NCBI GenBank assembly: GCA_020809705.1
Contig: CP085830.1
Coordinates: 4,588,001 to 4,652,000 of the forward strand
DNA: 64,000 bases
From: Calonectria ilicicola
Taxonomy: Eukaryota; Ascomycota; Sordariomycetes; Hypocreales; Nectriaceae
Reading direction: 5' to 3'
Below the pieces are notes generated by a model. That model saw nothing but the letters and a program-made list of their open reading frames with translations. It was not told the origin of the DNA and made no database searches. Of this stretch, positions 23,114 to 34,532 are shown one piece after another; position 1 is the first letter of the stretch, and every line of letters starts with the position of its first letter. Both the position numbers and the translations under genes were made by a program.

Positions 23114-24765
23114 CTAGGCTGCCTTTTCCACTTCGGGTTGTCCATTTTCTGCTTCTGCCTTAAATGGCTCATCTTCCTTGTAGACATTATACTTATATTT
23201 ACTTCCAGGATGGTCATCTCGGAGCCCTTTCTGACCCTTTCCATAAACCTTTTCACGCGCGGTCAGAGGCTCTTCGGGAACTTCCGCCGGATACAGGCCA
23301 CGCTTTCGCAGCTCGGGAATTAATAGGTCGACAACCTCCTCGAATGTTCCGGGAGTCGTGACATATCCAAGATTAAAGCCGTCCAGATCAGCTTCTCGAA
23401 TCCAGTACTCGAGCTCGTCGGCGACGGTCTGTGGGCTACCCACTCCGACGGGACCAAGACCGCCAATGGCTGTTCGCTCAGCAACTACACGAGGCGTCCA
23501 CTTTGGGATCTCCTTGCTGGTAACCGTAAATGCATCGAGCATGCTTCGAACTTTGTGCGCTTCCAAGGAGTCTGCAGCTGTAATTTCCTGGTCTAGAGGA
23601 ATCTTCGAGATGTCGATGCCAGTCCAACCGCTGAACAAGACTAGTCCACCAACAGTGGATGCATACTTTTTCAATTCCTCATGCTTGGCCTGCGCTTCTT
23701 CGTCCGTGCGACCAACGATCGGAGTAAAGGTACCAAAGAATTTGATTGACCTTGGGTCACGGCCAAGAGAAGCTGCTAACTTACGGATATTGTCTACCTT
23801 GGGACGAAGCACCGAGGGAGAGTGGGCAGATACGAAAATGGCTTCGGCATGACCCGCTGCGAAATTAGATCCAGCTGCAGATGTGCCCGCCTGGAACAAG
23901 AACGGTGTGCGCTGAGGCGATGGATCGACTATGTGCCTTGAACTCAATTTGAAGTATTTTCCTTCATGATTAATAGTTCTGATTTTGTCCGGGTCGGCGT
24001 AACTATCGTTCTCGGGATCCGGGGAGATGGCATCGTCGGCCCATGATCCTTCCCACAGTCTGATCATTGTTAGGCAATAAAATTTCCTGTTCAATGTGAT
24101 ACTTACTTGTATAATACGCGCAAATATTCGTCGGCCTGGAGGTAGCGTTCGTCGTGTTCAATTGGGTTGTCCAGGCCAATCGCCTTGAATGCAGCCTTCT
24201 TCCATGAGGTTACAATATTCCAACCAATTCTGCCTTTTGTAAAGTGATCCAAGGTTGAGAATCGCTTAGCAAGGAGGAATGGAGGCTCAAAGGAAGTAGA
24301 TGCCGTGATACCAAAGGCGAGATTCTTGGTGACAGCCGCCATTGCAGAGATGGGCTTGGTTGCGTTAGAGTACAGTGATAATAACCGCGATTGGCACTTA
24401 CGATAGTGGGATCAGTCATTGGCCACTGAGCTGCCCTTCGAATACAGTTGTCCAAGCTGCCCTCATATGTATCGTAGCCTCCATAGGTATCTGCAAGAAA
24501 CAGGGCATTTATTCCTCCTCGTTCCAAGAGCTTAGCAAGCTCGATCCAATACTCTAGGTCTCTCTTTGTTGCTGATTTATCATTGGGATTCTGCAACTGG
24601 TCAGTTAGGGTTGAAGAAAATAGTTGTTAGACAAACCTTCCACTGGCCGGGGGACAAATGTCCCACGGTTGACATGTCGAATGCATTGAGGAGGATATGC
24701 TTCTTGCCATTACCTAGACGATCGCTTCCATTCTCCTGCGGAGCGGCTGTACTTTGTTCGGACAT
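23114..24765 (-). CDS. FMN-dependent monooxygenase, NtaA/SnaA/DszA family
   Basis: A bacterial-luciferase-fold monooxygenase that uses reduced FMN and oxygen on a small organic substrate (family members act on nitrilotriacetate, EDTA, sulphones or pristinamycin intermediates). Four exons fit: 24765-24637, 24590-24402, 24354-24107 and 24059-23114, giving 503 residues. Family landmarks are HILLNAFDMSTVGHLSPGQW near the N-terminus, LADTYGGYDTYEG, AMAAVTKNLAFGIT, GRIGWNIVTSWKKAA, LYKLWEGSWADDAI and LFQAGTSAAGSNFAAGHAE, in the usual order. The C-terminal 50 residues are Lys/Glu-rich and unlike the core. It needs a separate FMN reductase, which is not in the window. Neighbours (racemase, Dal5-type permease) suggest degradation of an imported nitrogen- or sulphur-containing compound. 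Confidence 0.9.
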
Positions 24766-25373
24766 GATGAAGTATTAGTGTCTTATTTGATGGATAGTTC
24801 CAATTGTACATGCAGTTCAAGTGTGAACTCTATCTTAATCTCGTCAAAAATCTCCGTATTGCCCACACAAACGCCTACTTTTTATAGATTGTGGCGAGCG
24901 ATGCCAGTAATTCAATCCCACGCGATGGCGGGGTCACCGGTGGGAGAAATTAGTGAGATTGCACATGGATTGCGTGCTACGAAATCACCACTGATATGAA
25001 CGCAGATCCGATACGCCCAAAGATGACGTGATTACGATCTAAACATCTTGGCGATCTAAAGGCAATTTTTCGATGAATTGAGTGCGAATTTGGAGCGGAT
25101 CAAGAACGAATATATAATTTTTGAATGATTGGTTTAGGACACCGAGGGAACATCTGGAGATTCGCCTAATCGCTTATCACAACTTGCTTGAACAAAACTG
25201 TGGCCTAGAATACTACACCTTCAAGACTGGATTCAAATTGACACGAAGGGGAAAATGGATCGATTCTATCATATATTAATACCCTCAGATCATCCCTTTG
25301 GTTTAAATGACCCACATGATCTTGTACCATTGATTATTGACCAAACTATTTGAGCCAGAAATCATCACCTTGA
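24766..25373. other. Intergenic gap, no gene seen
   Basis: Lies between the start of the monooxygenase gene and the end of the permease gene, both on the minus strand; promoter of the former. Confidence 0.5.
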
Positions 25374-26996
25374 TCATGCCCCACTCGGCAATGTGTGAGA
25401 CACATCCTTGGTATTGGTTACTGCCGATTTCGTGCCCTCAATGACGCTCGAATCGCTGCCAATATCCTGTGATTCCAAACCATCCTCGGAATTATTTGAC
25501 CTGGACTTGTTAGTCATACTAGTTATAATTTTTACGCGGTTGACATACCCTCTCCTCTTTAAGTAGAAGTTGATAAAATGTGCGGTGAGAATAAGACAAA
25601 CGGCATTTCCAAGTACAAACGAGTAACCCTTTGTGAACCTTGGCGCCTCCACAGTTGGAAACACGAGAATGCTCGTCCATGCAGTGGTAGATTGCGAGAC
25701 TGCATTGAGTAAGACCAAGGTGAAGGACCGTTCCGCTGGAGAGGCACGGAGCTGGCTATTTATCCAACCATATAACACACTGGACATCGCGACGGCTGAA
25801 TAGGTGGTCATGAATCCAAACCAAAGTGCGGATTCGGGCACATCCCAAATAATGAGAATAATAAGCCCCAGACCGTTCCAGATGTGGGCTACCGTGATGG
25901 CCCAGGCTGGACCTAGGACAAGGTCAGAGGCGAAGCAGACGAAAAGAATGTAAAATATTCCGAGAGCAGGTGTAATGGATCCTAATTCATTGAGCCTAGA
26001 AGTGCTGTATCGTTTAAGGCTCTTTAACCACAAAAGGTAACCGCCGGCTGACGTATTTAGGCATGCGTTCCAGAAAAAAATGTCGAGGAGAACCAAGGCC
26101 CAAAACTGCCAATTCCTAGCCAGGCGCTTTACTGTGTTGAAGGAGAATTTGTCAGATACGACGCGTCCGACTCGGTCTAGGCGTGCTCGTGCAAGCACAA
26201 TATCCTTCTCTTTCAGTATCAAGCGGTTGGGCTTGTCTGGAGTTCCAGGAAGAACTAAATAGCCGAGAATACCAACCGGAATGGTAATGATGGAACAGAT
26301 AATGTACATCCATCGCCATCCTGCCAGACCGTGAACGCCATCAAGTCTTTGCGATGCGCCGGCTTGAATAAGGCTGGCAGTCAATGTTCCAAGAGTAAGG
26401 CCGACATAGAAAACACCACCGCGACGTGCAATTTCATCGCCACGATACCAGGCACCAAAAATATAATGCATTGCCGGGAAAAAGGCAGCCTTGATTTCAG
26501 AATTAGCGTTTGAACTCAAGCAAGAATAATAAACATACCTCAAACCAACCAACCAAGAAGCGATAGGCGGCTAGTTCTGCAAATGAATTGGCCCGGTACT
26601 GCAGTAGCGTGAAGATGCCCCAGGCGATATCCAAAAACGGGATGAGCCAGTGCATTGGGACGTAGGTGAATAGAAACATGAACGGAAGCTGTCCAACGAC
26701 AGCCCCGACGGTGTAGAGCGTCTGCAGCTCGACGAGTTCATTTCCGTAGAAGCCCAAGTCTTCCTTAAGGCCTGAAACATAGGCATTGTCTATGATGTTA
26801 GCGTTGGGTGCACGAAAAGATTAAATCCAAACCTACTCAAATTTGCTTGGTCGACATATTTCACCCAATACGAGAGCAGTGCATAGGGAACCACCAGGAG
26901 ATCCAGCTTCCATATCAGCCTTCTGTCCTCTGGTGTATCCTCATCCGCGAACCATTTTATTTGGTACCATTTTCGACCACTCATCCTTTTGGCCAT
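25374..26996 (-). CDS. MFS permease of the Dal5/allantoate (anion:cation symporter) family
   Basis: A plasma-membrane uptake protein for organic anions, vitamins or ureides. Exons 26996-26837, 26789-26539 and 26489-25374 give 508 residues. A fourth in-frame intron of 48 nt (25548-25501, GTATGT...TCCAG) is possible and would give 492. The Dal5 signature is clear: KLDLLVVPYALLSYWVKYVD, QANLNNAYVSGLKEDLGFYG and FEAAFFPAMHYIFGAWYRGD, then LAGWRWMYIICSII and VLPGTPDKP. About twelve hydrophobic segments are visible. The charged C-terminal tail (SNNSEDGLESQDIGSDSS) is cytoplasmic. Same strand as the monooxygenase and 608 bp upstream of it, which suggests joint use, but no shared promoter is possible at that distance. 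Confidence 0.85.
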
Positions 26997-27366
26997 ATTT
27001 CTCCTGGAGAAATATTAAGGAACAGCAGAGATCACAAAGAAATTTGATCAAAGGCTATTTAGTAAAGGACATTAAACGTCAAACTTATAAGTGTAACCAA
27101 CCCCCCACATACTTGCGAAGCGAAAGGTGGGTTAAACACTAGGGTCGGCATTGGTTTCCGACACCTCATTGCAAGGGCCAGTCGCGTCATCGCATAAACT
27201 GCTAACACAATCTGCGATGGGATGGCGCAATTCGCAATATGGTCGTCAGCCCAATGATGACTGCAAAAATAATCTGCCCGTTGTCGCCCTTCTCTGATTC
27301 TTACTGGTGGCCTTCATTCGAAGCTAGCGATTAAACACCGACCCTGGTGTGCTGTTGTTTGGACGC
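26997..27366. other. Intergenic gap, promoter of the permease
   Basis: No open frame of interest; holds the upstream region of the Dal5-type permease. Confidence 0.45.
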
Positions 27367-27651
27367 TCACATCGTTGAATGATCATTGGCCAGACTTGTT
27401 CGATGATGCTCGATTTCGACCAGATTTTTCGCATCATTTTCTACACACGTGATTTTATACGCGTAACCGAATCGATCCTCGATCCAGATAAAGAAGATGG
27501 CGTATGGGGAACTGCCGAGTTTCATGAATATCAGCCCAATATTGTGTAGCGTCTGCTCATTTACATTTTCGTACCCCAGAAAGCACAGAACTCCTGCTAA
27601 CGTCGAGCATCCGGTACCGTTTGGGGCTAGGAAGAAAAAAAAACCCCCCAT
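27367..27651 (-). pseudogene. Possible remnant of a second Dal5-type permease
   Basis: A 94-codon open frame includes GYENVNEQTLHNIGLIFMKL, which lines up with the GFYGNELVELQTLYTVGAVV segment of the neighbouring permease, preceded by an intron-end-like 'gttagcag'. Nothing recognisable precedes it (no KLDLL...DQANL segment) and the frame soon loses family character. It may be a decayed duplicate or chance resemblance. Confidence 0.3.
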
Positions 27652-28167
27652 AAAACTGATTTCTTTTTTTCTCCTTTCTTCTTCCTTTTTAACTTGGAAG
27701 CTAATGAAACGGGGAGTGACGATCCGAGTTCCGCGTTACTGAGTGGATCCTAGGAGATTTCGCCATCAGCGCTCTCCACATCGCTAACGCGGTGGTCAAG
27801 ATTTGATGGTCCAATTTTAGCTAGGCAAACAACGGTATTGTGACTCTTAAAGTGGGCATTGTTCGCAGACGATATGGAGAACTCAATCACGGTAGGAAGC
27901 TATTTTCGCCCAGACACGTTAGTGGATTGGGCAGCGGATAGATGCTTGTTCAAATGAATGGTTGGCTAGCATACAACGGTCACAATTCAAAGTTTAGGAA
28001 TGTCTGAAACAATCTTAAGATTCCCACAGGGATATCCGTTTGTGTTCATTAAATTATATACCATATAAAGCGTGAAAGTAGTTTGAGGACAGGCTGATAA
28101 TTTGCAGTTGGATGAGTACTTGTCTATGAACAAATTTGGCATCAAAATACGTACTGCGATGGAGCGA
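27652..28167. other. Intergenic gap, no gene seen
   Basis: AT-rich; a T/C-rich tract at about 27659-27692. No open frame worth calling. Confidence 0.45.
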
Positions 28168-28458
28168 TTATTTTACTATTGATAACATTTTCCTTTGATG
28201 CAGTACTTTGCGGCATTTGTACTGCTTTGAACAACACTTCATGGTGCGACAGCAAAAGTTTCCTGCCGAACAATAGCGAGGAAAGTTGGCTGGGCAAATG
28301 GCTGAAGCTGCCATATTTAGAACATCTGCATTTGCGTTGTTGAGATCGAACCGGGATTCGCTAGCTGGAACGAGGTCCGGAAGCGCCTTTGCCACCGGTT
28401 TCGATGGCGTTGCGCTGGCAAGGGGGAGGAGAAAAAGAAAAGCTGCGCTGATTCTCAT
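28168..28458 (-). CDS. Small secreted cysteine-rich protein
   Basis: 96 residues from the ATG at 28458. A further in-frame Met 24 codons upstream would spoil the signal peptide, so the later start is chosen. Residues 1-17 (MRISAAFLFLLPLASAT) are a signal peptide. A propeptide-like stretch without Cys follows (to about residue 54), then a compact Cys cluster: ICPANFPRYCSAGNFCC, then MKCCSKQYKC. That is seven Cys, an odd number for a secreted fold, so the last few codons may be replaced by a missed second exon carrying the eighth. Such proteins are typical of secreted effectors or antimicrobial-like peptides in fungi, but I see no specific family. Confidence 0.6.
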   Translation of the reverse strand: MRISAAFLFLLPLASATPSKPVAKALPDLVPASESRFDLNNANADVLNMAASAICPANFPRYCSAGNFCCRTMKCCSKQYKCRKVLHQRKMLSIVK

Positions 28459-29364
28459 GATGGAAATTTTGATTGGCGCCGTATGTTGATCAAGTGGAAA
28501 ATAGGATACTTGTGGAGAAAGCGGTGGCATGCAGGCATCTGGTCAAATGCATTCATTAAATACTCCAATTTTCTTGTGCTTTTGTTATGATTGAAATGGG
28601 TTGGAACGCAATAAAATTATGCCACATGCCTCAACTTTGCTCCATGTCGTAAACGTTTCAATCTAAGTTTGAAGCTACAGAATCGTTTGCCTTCAGCTTT
28701 TTTTCAGCTGATGGAGAGAGTTTGATGGCGGGAAACGGCCTAAGTAGTGTGCGAGCCATGCTCCCATTCGAAGCCCCTCACAGAGCTGAAGTTTACGCTT
28801 ATGTATTAGAGTTGAAGCCAACCTCTCAGCGTTTCTAGTTGATTCGGCCGATAATGTTGATCTAAAGGCTCACTGTGGACGGTGAATTGGTTTTCACAAA
28901 TCTGTTCATCGAGGCCGAGAAGCCTTTTAATGCTGGATGGCCGTGACCTGAGCTGGGGACTAGCGTCCACGCATCCTGTACAGGACGGTGAGTGAGGTTT
29001 TTGAACGCGCGCGTTCGACTGGGCGCCTAAATTTATAAAATATTTGGCGGAGAGTTTTCCATCCCGGATGAAACTGCCAAGCTCGGTTCTGAAAGCTGAT
29101 TTCTTAAGGCCGATCAGCACTGGATGGTTCCAATTCCGGAAATATTATTCCCCCAACTAAAAAGGCGATATGCTGCGCTCAACATGCAGTCGGTATGCAT
29201 GGCGATAGACGTATTCTGCCGCTATTCACCGCCTAGTGTTTGCCGTGCTGGCAGCCAGAAATTAGGAAAACAGGTTGCATTATTTCATGAAACATCATCG
29301 CCTTTCATGGCCTATGGCGAATATTTTGTCTTAGAACATCCCGGCACTCAAAATTTGTGCAAAT
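28459..29364. other. Intergenic gap, no gene supported
   Basis: Short open frames at 28806-29120 (-) and 29124-29405 (+) lack motifs. Holds the upstream regions of two divergent genes. Confidence 0.45.
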
Positions 29365-32300
29365 ATGCGGTTGCTACACACGCCTACCCTCAATCTGGAA
29401 AGTAAACGTGACGATGACATTCCAGCCTATGCTATTTTGTCTCACACCTGGGGCCAGGACCATGAAGAGGTTACCCTCCAAGATCTTCAATTACTACTTG
29501 CAGCTCAGAGCAAAGACACAAATGGCTGGACGGCAAATCCTTTGGCGCAGCGGCCAGGATTCATCAAAATCCAAGGCGCCGCCAAGTTGGCTTTGTCAGA
29601 AGGCTATGGTTACATCTGGATTGATACTTGCTGCATCGATAAAACCTCCAGCGCCGAGTTATCTGAAGCCATAAACAGCATGTTCCGGTGGTATAAAGAA
29701 TCCAATGTGTGCTATGTTTATCTTAGCGACATTAATGACCCCCCGGGGCAGAATAGTTTGGAAGGCATGAGTTCTAAAATTGGTACTAGCCGCTGGTTTA
29801 CTCGCGGATGGACTTTGCAAGAGCTGATTGCCCCCACTGACCTCCGCTTTTATTCTAAAGACTGGAGCTTTTTGGGTAGCAAAAATACAGAATCTCTTCT
29901 CCAAAATATCAGTTTAATTACGGGCATCGATAAGGATGCTCTAAGTGGTTTTTATGAGTTAGAAAACTTTAGTGTTTCAGCGCGCATGAAGTGGGCATCC
30001 CATCGCAAGACCAGTAGGATTGAAGATATCGCGTACTGTCTGATGGGTATCTTTCAAGTGAATATGCCGCTGCTTTATGGTGAAGGAACCAAAGCCTTCA
30101 TTCGTCTACAGGAAGAGATCCTCCGGGGTACGTATTGGTCTTTCAATTTGACGGCGTGTATTCTAATCACAAATGTGGATAGGTAATGATGATCAAACCT
30201 TATTTGCTTGGAAATGCCCGAAGGACGACCCACTGAGCGACCAACCCTCAGGTCTTTTGGCCAAGAGCCCACTCTGGTTCAAAGACTCTGGGCATTTGCG
30301 AGCCCTTTCTGTTAATTCAGATGTTTTCAAAAGCACACCATCGAGTATGACAAATGCTGGCCTATAAATTCAGCTTTCCCTCATCGATATGGCACAGTTG
30401 ACTCCTGAATCAAACAAGAGGAGAGTTACGGGCCTATTTGTCGCAATACTTCACTGCAGCCCGTACAGCCACCCGGACCAAAAGCAGGAGACTATTTATA
30501 AAGCCGCCCTGAAGCTTCAACACTTAGGTGGTGATAGATACGTTCGCGTGGAGTGTGACAGCATTTTTGATGTGGATTCATCTCTGTTGCGTCAATTATC
30601 TACAGATGGCTATGAATACGTCTATGTGAAGCAAAACCCTGTTATACCGCTTCCGGATATTTCTATAGATGACCGGAGACTGTCTAACATTTCCCATCTT
30701 CAGTATCGCATCACCCCAGTATGGTCTTTGAAAGGCCAATGGGATGAAACCATCAAAAGGTTGAGGTGCAACAAGCCGGGAACGAACGGCGTTCTTTGTG
30801 TATTCCGATATACATTAGAGTATCTCAACATCGGCCAATGGACAATAGATGTCGCGGTTGGTCTGTACTCCCAAACATTCAAGGTCGGGCCACAGAGTTG
30901 CTGGTGTTTCCAACGGCCAGCATCTCGAAGCCAAGTAGATGGAAGTTGGTATCCTCCATCGGACGTGTCATTGTCAAACAAACACGAATACTATGGCGTT
31001 ACCGCGACTGTCCAGCTCCAAGAAGAGGATAAAAAGTCTACTGTTCTTACACTAACTTTGAAGACATTTGACAATTGGATTCTCCCAACTCTAACAAAAG
31101 GGCTGCACGTTATTCTACCGGTAGACAGTATTCCGGATGAGACCCGAACCCGAGATTACCTCCACACATGTTGTTCTAGTCAGACTCAACCTGATGTGTT
31201 CAGAATTGGAGAATTCAATAACAAAAACGTCCGAGTTAAATCCAGCTGTACATCTGAAAATGAAGTTGCTAGCAAGTTGAAATCCGACTTAGCAAAAGTA
31301 AAGCCGGCTCAGATATTGACCAAGGCATCCAGCAAGTCTCCTCCATCGACCGTAGGCCAAAATGAGAATTTGCGACGATTAGTCAAGGCTTGTCTCCAAG
31401 GAAGACCCGAAAAGGTCAATCAGGTGCTCTCAGAATCAGGAATCTCGTTCATTATGACTTATGTAACAATGCATGGTCCGATATGGACTGAGGGATTTCG
31501 GCTTATTCATTGGGCGGTTGCTACTGGGCATGAAGAGATTATTCAGACGGTTGTGAACTACGATCGAAACCTACAGACACGTTTCCTACCAGCTGAACCG
31601 AGGCAAATGATGCACAAAGAATACAAAGCAGTCGGCTGGATCACGTCAATTCATCTAGCTGTCATGCTAGGAGACCTCTCTACACTTAAAATCCTCTTGA
31701 AAGATTCTGAGCAAAAGTGGGCGGAAATACTTCTGCAAGAAAAGTCTACATCTTACTCGGATTTGCACCCCAGAGATTCACCAATGCATATAGCTGCATC
31801 CCATCTACACTCTCCACTAGTCGAGAAGGTGTTTGACTGTCTGAGAGGTGTTTTTCAGTATTATGGCGACGACGCACAGTCAGACTGGGCCAATTGTGAT
31901 GTCAACACATTTGGAGAAACCCCCCTTCATAGAGCAGCTGCGATGAATAATAGGGATTCTCTATTAGCAATACTTGAGCGCTTATCTAACATGAAAGAAA
32001 TTGAGCATCGTGATCGAAAGAAGCGGACGCCTCTCTGGCACGCTGCTGCCGCTGATGCATATGATCCACTACTCATACTTTTAGAGCGCAATGCAGATGC
32101 CAATAGTGCCGATATGAACGGAATGACTGTTCTAGAAATAGCCTGTCGCTTTGCACGTCCTGAGATTGTCAAGGCTCTTCTGGCTCGTGGTGCCAACCCC
32201 AACACATGCACAATCATTCAATCAACCCCGGGAACAGGAATAGTCCGGATGACTCCGTTCATATATGCAGCCCTTAGAGGAAACCCTTCTACATTGTACG

Positions 32301-32602
32301 TACTCCTTAATGCTGGAGCAAAGCCAGACGGCACAGGCGAGAGTGCCCTTACCCCCTTGCACGTTGCGGCAGCCAATGGCCATCTTCAATTCGTAAGAAT
32401 TTTATGTGAGGCGCAACATAAGAACGAATTAAGTAAATGGCTCGATGCTGGAACATCCTACATATTGCGAGTTATGAACGCATCCGGGGATATGGATGTC
32501 CAAATATTTCGACAAGGAAATGAAATGTCGGCACGGAAGTTGGCAGAGATGTGCGGGCAGACTGAAACGGCCAACTACCTCCGAATGATTAGAGGCCAAT
32601 AA
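29365..32602 (+). pseudogene. HET-domain ankyrin protein split by an in-frame TAA
   Basis: Family role: heterokaryon incompatibility or cell-death signalling, HET effector domain plus ankyrin sensor. Exon 1 is 29365-30127; after a 55-nt intron (GTACGT...GATAG) the same frame runs from 30183 to 32602 with one stop, TAA at 30365-30367. The HET domain is complete (AYAILSHTWG, YIWIDTCCIDKTSSAELSEA, SRWFTRGWTLQELIAP, AYCLMGIFQVNMPLLYGEGT). The stop falls in the conserved link after SSMTNAGL, where relatives continue with a basic or polar residue then IQL; here IQLSLIDMAQL follows directly in frame. The 3' part keeps ankyrin repeats (GETPLHRAAAMNN, RTPLWHAAAADAYDPLLILL, LTPLHVAAANGHLQFVRIL). Complete length would be about 1060 codons. 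As written, a 315-residue HET-only protein is made and the rest could only start anew, for example at the ATG at 30389. Confidence 0.75.
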
Positions 32603-33076
32603 AGCTAAATATTGATACTTGATGGGTTGAAAAAAATGAAAGAACCATATCTGCTCGAAGCTTGTAGGATACTTTATACGCTATGAACAAATAGAAAACA
32701 TTTCCACGATAGTCCATAGTCAAGATCTGCCGGAAATCACAGTGCGAGGCATGCCACAGCTTTGTACTACACCTAACGAATTTATCTTAACCAGGACCTA
32801 ATATTGTGTAGACTTACCCGATTACGTTCATATAGGCAAAATTCCCTGATGTAACACAGTGGGGCCAATTTGACGCGTATGTGCTCATTGGAGCGCACGA
32901 TGCGTGTTGGTCCGTCGTGTCATTGCGCATCGATGGCACATCGTCATTAGCTCGCTAGGATGCTAATCCACAGGGATTGGGAGTTTATAAATTCGTCGTG
33001 ATATAGATGAGGGGTAAGTTGTCTTCTTAAAAGTTCCTCGTTCAAACATATTCTAGCAAAGTTCCCAACAAAAACC
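32603..33076. other. Intergenic gap, promoter of the methyltransferase
   Basis: No open frame. 'gtttataaattcg' near 32982 is TATA-like, about 90 bp before the ATG. Confidence 0.45.
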
Positions 33077-34532
33077 ATGGCAGCAGCTAACATTGGACCA
33101 GTCATTGTTCCCGAGGAGGAGGTATTTTGAACAATATTATCGCTTTTAGGAGGATCAGTTGGCTAAAGAAAATAGCTCTCGGACCAGGAATTGCCACTAG
33201 AACAGGTATGGCCACGTTCTTAATTTCACATCGCCAAACGATTAACGCTGGGGACCTGTGGGAAGGATGGAGCATCATCAACTCAAAGTATCACAGCTTC
33301 AATTATCAACTATAGGCGTGAAAATGGGAGAACCTATCATGGATATAAAGACGGAAGTAAGCAATTGCTTGGACTCAAACTAGCACAATAATGTCTGACG
33401 TTCAAAGAGTACAATCTTCCAAATGATGAAGCTGAAAATGAAAGACTGGGTAAATTCACCGATTCACGTTCTGAAAATACTTTTCTGACACTAAAAAGAT
33501 CTGCAACATCATATATTCCTACTTACCCTTGATGGTAAGCTCGGGCTTTCACCACCAAACGGCACCGGGTCAGAGGTAAAACGTGTTCTTGACCTGGGGA
33601 CCGGTAAGGGGATGTCACATATTTAAATGCCTCATCTCATTAATATACAGGAACGGGGCTATGGGCTTTGGATTATGCCGATTTCCATCCGGAGTCAGAG
33701 GTGAAAAAGATTGTCGCTTGATACAGAAGTTACCCGCTAACACCACGACAGGTTGTCGGCATCGACCTCTCACCCATTCAACCAAGCTTGTAATATTCAA
33801 ATTTTAATTATCTCGTCAATCACTCCAGCTAAAACTAAAAAGTGTCCCACCAAATGTCCGATTTGTGATAGATGACATTAACGACGAATGGAACTACCCG
33901 AAGCCGTTCGACTACATTCATAGCAGGATGATGAACTTTAGCATTAAGAACTGGGAAGACTATTTTAGGAAGATATTTGAGTATGTTTGAAGAATCGATC
34001 AAAATTTGCCTCAATGTCTAATTCAAGCAGGAATCTTGCCCCTGGTGGGTACGTTGAGGTACAGGAGGTTGATGTTAAAATGACCTCCGACGACGGATCT
34101 CTGACAGAAAATCATAAGCTTTCTCAATGGTACAACTTATTGGAAGAAGCATCTATTGAATTAGGCCGAAAACTTGAAAACTTCGGCACCATCAAAGATG
34201 CCATGCAGAAGGCTGGCTTCGTCGATATCGAAGAATCTTTTTTCAAGTGGCCCACCAACCGCTGGCCAAAAGACGAACATTACAAAGAAATAGGTGCATG
34301 GAATAATGAGAATGCAAAGACTCTTTTGAACTCCGCCACATTGGCACCGTTCACGAGGGTCCATGGCTGGACCAAAGAGGAAGTTGAGCACTTCTTGGTT
34401 GAGGTAACCACGGAATTAAACGATAGCAAAATTCATGCATATTGGCCAATGTAAGGAATCCTCACACTGACTCACGCTATTTGCTGACCTCGTGATAGCT
34501 GCTTTCTCTACGGAAGGAAGCCTGAATTATAA
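33077..34532 (+). CDS. LaeA-like SAM-dependent methyltransferase with nine introns
   Basis: Ten exons keep one frame: 33077-33121, 33176-33205, 33266-33356, 33408-33449, 33499-33603, 33651-33700, 33752-33789, 33843-33980, 34031-34450 and 34499-34532, giving 330 residues. Introns are 47-60 nt, with CTAA-type branch sites. Family landmarks: ASIINYRRENGRTYHGYKDG, LPNDEAENERLDLQHH, RVLDLGTGTGLWALDYAD (SAM motif I), GIDLSPIQPSFVPPN (motif II), FVIDDINDEW, FDYIHSRMMN, NLAPGGYVEVQEVD, WPTNRWPKD and HAYWPICFLYGRKPEL at the C-terminus. The second exon is only 30 nt and is the least certain. Proteins of this type resemble LaeA and the methyltransferases of secondary-metabolite clusters; the substrate is unknown. 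Without splicing the locus looks like a broken gene, but every break is explained by an intron. Confidence 0.8.

Noticed and set aside
33077..34532. Reading the LaeA-like locus at 33 kb as a pseudogene
   Set aside because: All apparent frameshifts and stops are removed by nine introns with good signals, and the joined frame is complete with all family motifs.
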